From Asterias amurensis (Eukaryota; Echinodermata; Asteroidea; Forcipulatida; Asteriidae), in the NCBI RefSeq assembly GCF_032118995.1, contig NC_092656.1, positions 10,545,761 to 10,609,760 on the forward strand: a stretch of 64,000 nt of DNA, in the 5' to 3' direction. Positions within the stretch are counted from its first letter, which is position 1. Each line of letters begins with the position of its first letter. Positions 29,101 through 41,100 of this stretch are shown piece after piece. The translations under genes were made by a program, and so were the position numbers. The notes under the pieces are model-generated. The model was not told the origin of the DNA. It searched no databases and saw only the letters and a list, made by a program, of their open reading frames with translations.

Positions 29101-32100
29101 TTGATTAACTCAACTAAGAAAAACATAGAATAAGACTGGACCTGTGTTTCTGGGTATTTGGAAAGAGTTAAGATTTTTGTCCAACTGCCGTTCATGTTAT
29201 CATTAAATTTTTGTAAGGGTCAAACGAAATCGGGCATGAAACCCACATACTGTTAATGTAGGATTTCTACAAAAGTGACTCAATATAAAGTAGTTTGTAT
29301 TTTATCAAGTTGTTTTTATCGTATAAAAGTTGAAGGTTTAGTGATAAAATCCTGCTCTGGGTATCTTCGGTTTCAAGAATTGTTGATAAAATAAATTAAA
29401 AAGAAATCATTTCATATGTAATAAAAAAAAGTCTTGTTTTTGCATTGTCAAACAAATAAGACTTGCTCAGTCTATTGATAACGCACATTACATGAATGCA
29501 TTTACTTCAAATAAATTCAGATGTGTTGACAATTGATAACAACATGGATGAGAAATTTCAGCCTTGTGTTTGATTCATGTTATGTCTGCCTGGTTAAAAG
29601 TATGCAGATGTTATTTACTTCAGATATGAAGAAATCATGTTCTTTGATCTACTACTCTAGGGCTGAGGAGGTTAATGTTCCCAGAAGCTCCTATAAAATC
29701 TATGACTCCAGTGGATATCATTTACATACATTGTAATTGCAGTGATGGCAATTACACATGTCTCCATTATCAAGCCATAGCCCCCTCTTGTGACACAACT
29801 TTGCCAGTTTCTACTGAATCATAAAGAGAAAGCCTGGATTGAAGGCCACTAACCTTTTGCTAAACACATCTGGCAAAAGTTGTGGACCATTATCAAGCCT
29901 TAGCCCCCTCTTGTGACACAATTTTGCCAGTTTTACTGAATCATTTAGTGAAAGCCTGGATTGAAGGCCACCAACCTTTTTCTAAACACATCTGGCGAAA
30001 AATTTGTGTGAACCATTTACAACTAAAATTGATATCCCAATTTTTTATTCTTTTCGCTTTACTTTTGCTGAGATTTGAAATGTCTCTAGTTATACATGTG
30101 TACGAACATCATTTTAAAAAAATGCATATTTTTTAGCTTTTAATGAAGCTTCTTTATTACAATAAATCAACGGTTGGGAGAAAAAAAAAGAAAAAAAATG
30201 ACACATTGTTAAATCGGCTTCAAATTGACAAATTGTCAATATTAATTTTTTGCCACCTCTTGATTCTTTTCTTGTTTTAAGTCGCTTTATAATAGAATAA
30301 TAGTCTTTTCATTTCATCAAATTCATCACGATTTCTTTGGTTGTGAACAAAAAACCATGTGGACTATTGTGTTAAATTTGCATCAGAGATGAACAACATT
30401 CCTTACATGTCTTATCCGTAGCAATGGGTGTTAGCACTGTACATGTATACTCAATGATTTCCTGAGTTCTCTGAAAAGAAATAACAGGTTTATTATTACT
30501 TTGGTGGGATTCAAACCCATGACCTTTGCAATTATAGAGCAGTGTCATCTACATCTACATACGTGTTATACCAACTAGACCACCGAGAAAAATAACCGCC
30601 TATCACAATAGTGACCTACATGTATAGTGAACTGACTCTCAAAATTAAACAGTCCAACACACAGATCCTAGAATCGTAGACAATTATCCATTCAGAAAGT
30701 TTGAAGTGGTTTTTATACTTTAAGCGCTATGATTAATGTCTGAATCTTTTTCGTTAGCAGCTCTTAAAAAAAAAAAAAATCAAGCTCATCTGAAAAGATA
30801 TGTCCACCTAATAACTCTTGGCAAGGCCAAACAAAGTGGATGTATTATGAACATTCTAATTGTTGGCTGAGATTAGGCCTATAGAGTTTGCTTTGAATAG
30901 AAGTGGGACTAAAAAAAAAACGCTCTATTCTTGTAATGAAAAAAACAAAATGCTCAAAGGTGATTCGGTTTTGACAAAACTCATTACAACCTGGAAATGT
31001 TCATCCCTTTAAAACCCCAGGCCCTACATTTATCAAAACAAATGCTGATCAGCAGAACACACCTAGCCACTAGACGCATTCTTCTTTAAAAAAAATCCAG
31101 CAAAAACAGGCACTCGAAAGATCTGCGTTTATCTGTGGACTACCCAATAGCAGTCAGACAATCGCTCCATATAGGAGAGATGTATTTTGTACTCATCACC
31201 CCCCCCCCCACATGAAAACGTGCTACAATGGTTACCATAACACAACACCTGGACTTCCATGGAGCATTTCAAGGAGACATCAAATCATGTCATTTCCCCC
31301 TACCTGGAATTAAACAAGCATGCAATGTTTGTGTTTTGGATTAAGCCAATCTTTTTTTAATCCATCATGTTTGTAACCCATGAGTCCATTTTGATCAGGC
31401 TAATGACCCCTCAACAAACTCAAGAGAGTTGTTACTGGCAGGGATACACATTATTGCCTCAAGTTAGCCCACTGCACCCACAGTAGTTGCAATGTTGCCC
31501 TGTGTTTTTGTTGTGGTGCCCTTTGCAAAGTTGCATTTATTCACCATGTTTGCGACCCATGGGTCCATTTACATTTATGTAGGATAAAAACAGTCAAAAA
31601 GATAAAAAAAACGAAGATACACTTTGCCTTTTAGAAAAAAAGATCTTTTAGATCAAACTTAAAGCCATTGGACACTTTCGGTAAACAGTATTGTCCAAGG
31701 CCCACACTTCGTGTATCACAACTTATATAAAATAACAAACCTGTGAAAATTTAGGCTCAATCGGTCATCGGAGTCGGGAGAAAAATACGGGAAACCCATC
31801 CTTGTTTCCGCACTTTTCGCCGTGTCATGACATGTGTTTAAAATAAATCCGTCAATCTCGATATCGAGAATTGTTATTGTTTTAATGTTTTCATCATGTT
31901 CATGGAATAATATTTCAAGAGAAGTCTTTCACCATTACCTTCTGTAAACCATGTAAATTATTTGTAAATCTGTGAACTTTTAGTTTTTGTTCTGTACAGA
32001 AAGTGTCCAATGGCTTTAAGGTGCACTTCATAACTTCATAAACCCTGTTTTTATAGTTAGTGATAGCAGCCAGATTAAACATGTTAAAAGCTGATGAAAG

Positions 32101-35100
32101 CTTGATTTATGTACACGTATGTGGGGGCAGTTTTTTAAAAGATGTTTTAAGTCAATGAGCACTGAAGGGGTGGTAGGATCTAGTAAACTCACGTAGGACT
32201 GTACATGTACTCTGTAATGTGTAGGTTTGTTTTTAGCAAGCTGCTGTACATTTTTTAGGAGGGGTGCATGTTGTTTACACGTATTTTTAGTGGCACTTTC
32301 TGTCTATATTTCTGGCTATATTCAAATAAATAAAATTTTAAAGGGACATGTAAGAGTCATGGGATTAGGACAGTTGGTGTCCGACAACAAATCACTAAAA
32401 CCTTAAAAAGTACTTATCGGAAAGTTTTAATGGTCCAAGGAAAAGTAGGTCTAATGATTTCGTACAAGTGAAATGTTTTTTATTGCGCAGCAGATTGCAA
32501 GTAAATATGGTAAAATGGGGGACATCCGTTGCATAATTTAGCTCTGTTAATAGCGTACTTCACATCTGAAATTGACACTCTTTTTGTAAAATACACAAAT
32601 CCAGTGTTTGAGTTTAGAAATTGGGAAGCTCTGAAAATAGCAGACAAACACTTCAGCCCACTGTGATTTATTTCCAGTACTGTTATATAGTAAAGTTCCC
32701 AAACAGTCTCAAGGCTTAGCACAGACATTTAGCAGACAAATAAATCATTGCAATTGCTGCGCCTCTCTCAGGCGAAACATTTCTTAGACATTCTAGTAAA
32801 TTGCCGCCCATTTAGCGGAGGAGTTACTTTCGCAGTCTCTTCGGCACCTGGTGAAGCACCTGTGCGGACACTGGGACTCAGTGAGAAGAATAGATTGAAA
32901 AGGCAATTAAATCCAGCAACTCCAACACCTGAGGATAGGATGGCCTTGAATACACTGCCCTAACAATAGGCGAGTTCCTGGGGTTTTAGAATACGGCAAT
33001 GGGCAATGGGTTCCTTTTTAAGCACTCGTCTTTTGTGACAGGAAGCTTGGTGTCTCTTTACTCTGCTGCAATTTCTTTCTTTTCATTTTTTGATAGCTCC
33101 TCTTGAATGTAGCTTAGGATGTCTGATTAAACTGGGGAAATTTGACTATTAGAGGTATGACATAGGTTATAAAACGAAAAGGTTGCATGATAGTTATAAC
33201 CTGACGCATAGAGCAAGGACTTAAGTATGTGTTTTCAGGTTCGCAATGGTTTGGAGGGGGCGGGGGCAGAGGTTAGGCAAACATTTTTTATAGGTTATTG
33301 ACTTGCTGTTTTTACATGTATGTAGACTTTAAAGCAATGGACACTATTGGTAGTTACTTTTAAAAATAAATTAGCGTAAAAAATTACTTGGTTACACGCA
33401 ATGGAGAGCTGTTGATGATATACATGTGTAGGCCTAAAACATTATGAGAAACGGCTCCCTCTGTAGTAACGTACATGTAGTTTTTGAGAAAGAGGTAATT
33501 TCTCACACAAATAATAAAAGACTTCAGGCCTGAAGCCTTTTATTATGCATCTGAAAGCCCACAATATTGTGCAACAGATAAACACGTAGGATGTTTTATC
33601 CTTCATTGTTCTCTTGCAACTTCAATTACCAATTGAGTCCAAATTTCAACAGGTTGTGTATGTTGAGGTACACCAAGTGAGAATGCTGATCTTTGACAAT
33701 TAACAAAGGTGGTCAGTGCCTTTGAACAGGAAAAACAATTCTGTATAGAGATATGATGTAAATGAAATGGTCCGTGCGTGATAGTTGATTACCTGAAGTG
33801 TGTTTTCTTGTTCGTATTTGTTGAGAGTGGGCCGGGGGGGGGGGGGGGGATGGAGGGGCAGCGGGGCTAAGAAGCCTTTTATAGGTTATTGATTTACTGT
33901 TTTGACTCATGTAAATTTTAAGTATCTCATATTATTTTGCATTCTTTAGTTAATGCTTTCTGATTGTCTTATTTGAGCCAAATGTCAGAGAGTGTAATCT
34001 GAAGAATATTGTTGTTTTCAGTGAACTTCAAATTCAACAAAAAGTACTTCTGGAAATGTCTGAATCCTAACCATCCCCAAACTCATCCAAATCAAACTGC
34101 ATGTTTTGTTGTATTCTGTTGGACTGAGGACTTCATCTGATTAAACGATTTACTGAACATGTACCCCCGAACTCAAGCTCTGTTGAGTCCTGGTTGTGAC
34201 ACTTGTGTCCTTAAGCAAGACACTTAACCATTGCTTCGTCCTCTGGATGGGACGTACAAATGTAAAGCTGTACATGTAGGTCCCGTGTGTTATACATGTA
34301 CATGTGTTAAAACTATCACTGCACGCAAAAGATCCCAAAGTTTACACTTTTCGCAAAGAGGAGGGGTTCGCCGCGGTGTGTCTGGCAGTGCGACTATCTT
34401 CAATCATGGAAGGCTGCACAAGAAAGGAAACTCTTACCCTTTAACATACATGTAATTGGATCTTATAATTCAAACATGACTCTACATTCCTGTTGTGAAA
34501 TACATGTATGTACGTTTGATGCTTAATTACATTAATAAATTTATTTCATATTGTTTGCCTTTCTTCAGGTTCCTGATAGCACAGAAACGGAGAAACGCAC
34601 AGAAGTTGAGAAGCGATCTGCGGAGGATCTCGCAATGTATGAACACTTCTTCAGGGAGCTCACTGATTTTGAAGAGGTTAGATAGCGCCCTCAATTGCTT
34701 ATCGTCGTAGTATTTTCTGTTTCCATCTTCTCTTAGAAATAAACATTCAAAAGACATGAAAGCTGAGAAATCCAAGTAGGAAGGTTTTGGCCCTGTAGCA
34801 TTTGGGAAACTACAGTGTATAATCAGCAACATTTTTTGTTGAAATAATATTTGGTTTTACCCTTATTATGTACACCAATGTGGTTTAAAGGGAAGGTACA
34901 CATTTGGTATTTACTCAAAACAAATATTACATTGTAACTTAAAAACTGACTTGGTAATGAGCATTGGAGAGCTGTTGATAGTATAAAACATTGTAAGAAA
35001 CAGCTTCCTCTGAAGTGGCATAGATTTTGAGAAAGAGGTCATTTGTCACTTAAATGATAAAAGACTTCTAACCAGAAGTCTTTTACATGTACTACTATCT

Positions 35101-38100
35101 GAAAGCACACAAACTCGTCCAACAACAGTGTTTTTTCTCTCATCATTTTCTCGCAACTTCAATGACCAATTTAGCTCAACTTTTCACAGGCTTGTTATTG
35201 TATGCTTATGTTGGGAACACCAAGTGTGACAATTACCAAACATGTACAGTCTGACAGTGCCTTTAGGCACTGTACATGTATAATCGGTACTTTCCCCATT
35301 CCTGCGAAAGAGGTGCCCAATGCTAAAACATTGGATTGAAATCACCTCTAGCTATCTGGCAATTTCAATGGTCGAGTATAGTACTATGTATTTAGTCATC
35401 TGCTCTACTTAAATTGCAGAGGTGGGTTCAAATCTCACCTGAGTAATGTGCCTGTGTGTTTTTTTAAGCTTGTTTAGGTTACAAGCAAGTTTAGATATTT
35501 TTAACATCTTGAGTGCAATCTCGTACTGAAATTTGTCCTTCAAGAACCATACATTAACACATACCATCAACATGGTTTTTGTGGTCACACTAATGTCCAT
35601 ATGACTTGCTTGCACATGGCTACATGATTTCACTCTTCCCTCTTTTAACTAAAAGATTTTTTTGACCATGTTAACTGCTGCGTTTTACATTTTATAGATC
35701 ATGCAAGAAGAGAGTGATTCCGATCCTGAGATGGGAGACGGTCGACCAATCCTCATCCCTACAGGGACGTCTAACTCCCCAAGCCGACCACACAGAACCC
35801 AATCCTCTAGTGTCATCCACAACCACACTACCAGGAAAACCCTCAGAGAAAACCGTCTAAGCTTGCCCAACCTGTCTCGTATCAATCGCATCACCGGCCA
35901 GTCGATGGATACCACAGACCCTCCAATACAGAATCTTGCAGTCAATGTCGGTGGCATTCGTCTCGATCCATCCCTTCAAGAACAGCAATCGGACTCAAAT
36001 CAATCTAGAACTGCCAACCCATCGATGGATAGAAATGGTAGCAATATTGACATGACGGTCAAAGGGGGTCGTGCCTCCTTCACCATCGGCACGCAGAAAC
36101 CCTCGCCGAAGCAAGCCAGCAGGTATAACTTACGATCCCCGTCCAAGCTGCGCAAACTGTCCCGGTCGCTCACGTCCCTGAAACACGCAGCGAATGAACC
36201 GTCCTCCCGCCCGGGATCCAAGTCGAGTAAATGGAGGTTGGATCCGGAGTTCGAAGATCAAGACTCGCTTCGAGCGTCGATGACGATATCTCGGATGACG
36301 CTCAGGTCGCCAGAAGCCACGCCCCAAAATGCCGTCTCGTCAGCAGAATCGGGCTCCCTCAATCTTAACGAGTATGGTTCAGAACTGTATGCAGATTTAA
36401 TGTGTAAAACAAAGAGGGTGTTGCCGTTTAGGAGGATAGCTCAGCCGGAGCTGCATGGCCATGAAAGTCCCGAGTTACCCGAATACTTATTTGAGAAAGT
36501 GCCAAGTGTACAAAGGTGAGATTTCGGATGCCTCAGTTTAAAAAAATATTAGGAACAGTTGCTTTCTTGAGTTTATTAGACTATTTGTTTCTTTAGAAGA
36601 TCTTTCCATCAAAGGAACTCGGCAAACATCCTACAATACAATGTACAATAAAGGCCAAGCTGGCAACAGCCAACAGCCAATTCCTCTCCTACGAATATTT
36701 GTGTTGATCATTGTATTCTACTTTTAAAACATCTTTCTAACCATATATGCATTTTATAACAAACGGTTGAAAGCGCTTCTAAAAGACCAACTCGACCGAT
36801 CCAAGGCAACGTGTTCCTTTAACGTCTATGATTATGAATAGCACAAATCAAGAAGTTGTGATTCAGTAACTGAATGACAATATTTTGTGTAGTCATTGTG
36901 AAATCAGCGGTTATCTTGGTAGGATTCAAGCCAATAACCTTGTAATTGCAAGAGTCAAACCATCTTAAGTTGAAACAGGAGGTTCTGAAATATGTTTAGG
37001 TACAGACCCAGTCCTTGAACTTTTGCCCTTGAAGGGGCACCGCACTTTTCCTCTGGTAAGGGCCACTTCTGTTGGGAAAATGAAAGTTTGTATTGGAACC
37101 TTGCAAAGGGCACCACAGCAAAAGAACAGGGCCCAATTTCATATAGCTGCTAAGCACAAGAATTTGCTTAGCATGAAATTTCTTCCTAGATAAAAACAGG
37201 ATTAACAACCAAATTTCCACACGATTTTTCAGGATAAGCGAAAAAACAGCTGAATACCAGTTACAAGCAATATGCAACAAATAGAAATTTGGTTGGTAAT
37301 CCTGTTTTTATGAAGGAATAAATTTCATGCTAAGCAAAGTTTTGTGCTTAGCAGCTTACTCTATGAAATTGTGCCCTGGGCACCACAGCAATTGCTGTGG
37401 ATGCCATGGGTTAATTCTTAGCCTGCATAATTTCTTGCTATTTTATAAGAATTGCATATCATTGATGTACATGTACGTGTCTTCTTTGCTTGACAGAGCC
37501 ATGATATTTGAAGACATCGATCGGGTTATTCATCCTGATAAAGTGATAGACAGAGTTGTCTTTGACCTGGATGCAGAAATAAAGAGCAGATCATTTGGTC
37601 TGGACTCAACAAGTGGCGCTGAGTTTCCATCAGACTCATCATCTGCCAGAGATAAAAGGTACGACTGTTTATATAATCATGTAAATTGTTCTGTAATTAC
37701 ACCAAGGGATCCTCAACAGTTACAGACACTGTACTCTGGTGCCCTGAAGATGCATGTTTGAAGTACACTTGCGGACAAACAACCATAATGTTTTTCTTTG
37801 TTTTTGGTGCGATTTGAACTTATGATGGGGATGGGGAGGTGGACTTGTGTGTGAGTTTGTCTACCTGTTTAAAGGAACACGTTGCCTTGGGTCGGACGAG
37901 TTGGTCTATAAAAAAGCGTTTGTAACCGTTTGTTATAAAATGCATATGGTTGGAAAGATAATTAAAAAGTAGAATACAATGATTCACACAAGTTTGCCTC
38001 GAAATTGCGTGGTTTTCCTTTTACTGTGCGAACGAACACGGTCGGCAATTTATGGGAGTCAAAAATTTGACTCCCATAAATGGCCGACCGTGTTAGCCGA

Positions 38101-41100
38101 CGAGGTAAAAGGAAAACCGTGCAATTTCGAGGCATGTTTGTGTGGATCATTGTATTCTACTTTTACAGCATCTTTCTACCCATATGCATATTATAACAAA
38201 CGCTTTTCAATGACCAACTCGACCGATCCAAGGCAACGTGTTCCTTTAAACTGAGGACTGTAACGAAAGGGATCTGGGTGTTCGACAGAGCAAGGACATC
38301 CTCGCTTCACTTGTGTGTACAAAACCAATGGGAACTTAGCTAAGAATAACTCAGTCCAACCAGAGGGTGAACAAAGATAAGTCATGTACATGTAGTCTGT
38401 ATTCTATTTTGCAATCAAAATACAAGATGTAGGTTTTTATTGTGTTACTGTCTCCTCTCTGAATTTGCAATAATTTTAAACACTTTTAATTGTAATAGAG
38501 TGGTGTGTCATTCTGTATTTTTTTTCACACTACTAAAAGGAAATTTGCATTTTCTTTTTTCAACATGAAAAATAAAATATTTAATTGAACCTGTTAATCT
38601 AAGCAATGACAAAGTTTTCAGGTTTAAGTGTTTGACATCTTTGATTGTTGAATTTCATTCACTATCTTCCCCAGGTCATCTGACCAGCAAGAACATTCAC
38701 CTTTGACCTTTGACTCCCAATTTGAGTGCGGCAACCTGAGGAAGGTCATCCAGGTACGACAGGACGAGTACGACCTGATCCTGAACTCCGACATCAACAG
38801 CAATCATCATCACCAGTGGTTCTACTTCGAGGTGTCTAGCATGAGGGCTGGTGTCACCTATCGCTTTAACGTCATCAACTGTGAGAAGACTAATAGCCAG
38901 TTTAACTATGGTGAGTTGTACGCGCTTGTCTATTGCACACAGGAGAGTTGTAGCTACATGTAGTAGGCCTTACAGTAATTGTCTTTGTTTCACAGTACTG
39001 GTACTTAGAAAGCTCATTTATCCGAAAACCCCCCAAAACAAAGTGAATTAGTTGGCAAAGCTCCTAGTGGATGATACACACACCTACAATGTATATCCTT
39101 ATGGGCTATTGGACACTTTCTGAACAGAACAAAAATTCAAAAGTTCACAGATTTACAAATAACTTACAGGGTTTACAAAAGGTAATGGTGAAAGACTTCT
39201 CTTGAAATATTATTCCATGAAATGCTTTTATTTAAACACATGCCATGACACGGCGAAATGTGCGGAAACAAGGGTGGGTTTTCCCGTTATTTTCTCTCGA
39301 CTCAGATGACCGATTGAGCCTCACTTTTCACAGGTTTGTTATTTTATATGTAAGTTGTGATACAAGAAGTGTGGGCCTTTGGAGAATACTGTTTACCGAT
39401 GTTGTGCGATTGCTTTAAGGGGTAACCCTGTTTCAGCCCTTGGAGTATAGGTGGCAAGGGGCTCCTGGTGGCAGTTGATTTGGATTGATAGCCCAAATAT
39501 AGTCCACACCTTGAAGTGACTGTTTGTGGCCTTGTGGTGTTAGACGATCTCTATTAAAAATAAAAAAAATAAACAACTATATAATTTTTTTAATTCCAGG
39601 CATGCAGCCTGTGCTATATTCTGTACGAGAAGCAATGGAAGGGCGCCCTCACTGGGTGCGCGCTGGTAGCAACATCTGCTATTACAAGAACAACTTTTCT
39701 CGCAGCTCTTTAGCGACCGGTGGGCAGAAGGGGAAGAGTTACTACACATTGGTCTTCACATTGAACTTTCAGTACAGCAACGATATCTGCTATTTGGCAT
39801 ACCATTTTCCTTTCACCTACACTATGATGAAGGTGAGTGGAGTAACACCCGTGTCAGACAGGCGCTCCAGAGTGGCTCCGAACCATAGAGTTATATATAT
39901 AAGAACTAGAGGGCGCACTGGTGATGCTTCTTGCACAAACGCGACGGCAGCGCAAGATGACATGCGCGCCATTCTGTACGCGCGTCGAATATGAAATACA
40001 CGTTTGAGTTTTTTTTTTATGAATGCTCACGCGATGCTGTTTGTTCAACTTACAAAATGGCTGCACAAACACACGCTGTGAGATGGCTGTTTTGTCAACT
40101 TAGAAAATGGCCGCCTGCGCGCATACCGGGGCGCGTATATAGGCCAGTGCACCCTCTAGTTCTTATATATAACTCTATGCTCCGAACCAAATTCTGAATT
40201 AAGTACATGAAAAGTTTGGCGTCTGAAACAGTTGGAGCGACTGGATGCGCTAGAAGTCAAAAGATCGACTGTTGCAGTCGGTCGGAACGATTCGCTGGAG
40301 CGCCTCATTTCAGAAGTCGATCTTGTCATGAAACGAACGTAATGTAAATGTTATGTTAAGTTCGCCTCTATAGAACCAAAATTTATTTGGGTCGACCCAG
40401 AGTCGCTCCTAATCTATTTGGTTCGGCGCGACTCTGGAACGCCTGTCTGAATCGGGTGTAAATTAATTGATCAAAGTTCCTGTACTAGTTTTAACTGCTT
40501 TCACTGCCTTTTTGGTGAATCGTGGCCGAGTGGATAGGAGCAGCGGACTCAAGTTTTGATATTTCTGATCAGCAGAGTGTGGGTTCAAGTCCCTGTCGTG
40601 ACACTTGTGTCCTTAAGCAAGACACTTAGCCATTAATGATTTTTCTTTTGATGGGACGTAAAGCGGTAGGTCCTGTGTGTTTAATTGAAAGAACCCAATG
40701 CTCGTATTGAAAAGAGTTATCCTTGGAAACTACAATGGATGATATTGAATGGTCAGAAAGTAGGAGGGTTGACTGTGTACTGTGTAGATGCATTCACCAT
40801 AATATATGTACGTTGTGTAGATTATTGTATAGCAGGTCGTCATAGTGTATTCTTTGAAACCACAGTGGATGATAATGAATGGTCAGACAGTAGGAGGGTT
40901 GACTGTGTACTGTATACTGTGTTGATGCATTCACCACATGATATCATTTGCATCTAAGATCTTATCTAGGAACAACATATTGGTATCATTGTGGATCCTC
41001 TGTGTCTTGTCTAGGTACACCTTCTCAAGCTAGAGGCATCTTTAGGTGAATGGAGCAACATCTACTTCCGCAACCAGACTCTGTGTGAAACGCTAGGTGG

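Larger units (their letters stand above)
27662..34568 (+). other. AGTPBP1 intron 10 (6.9 kb), the largest intron
   Basis: Repeat-filled intron: family F element, a chimeric TTAA-A insertion, TTAA-A, TTAA-B and SINE copies, and a 123-bp tandem duplication. Between 30010 and 31658, apart from the SINE at 30483, and between 32020 and 33328, I recognise nothing. Low-similarity open frames there show no CCP1-like sequence, so no exon seems to be missed. Confidence 0.6.

Noticed and set aside
36000-36327. Minus-strand frames over exon 12
   Set aside because: Antisense shadows of the GC-richer AGTPBP1 exon 12.
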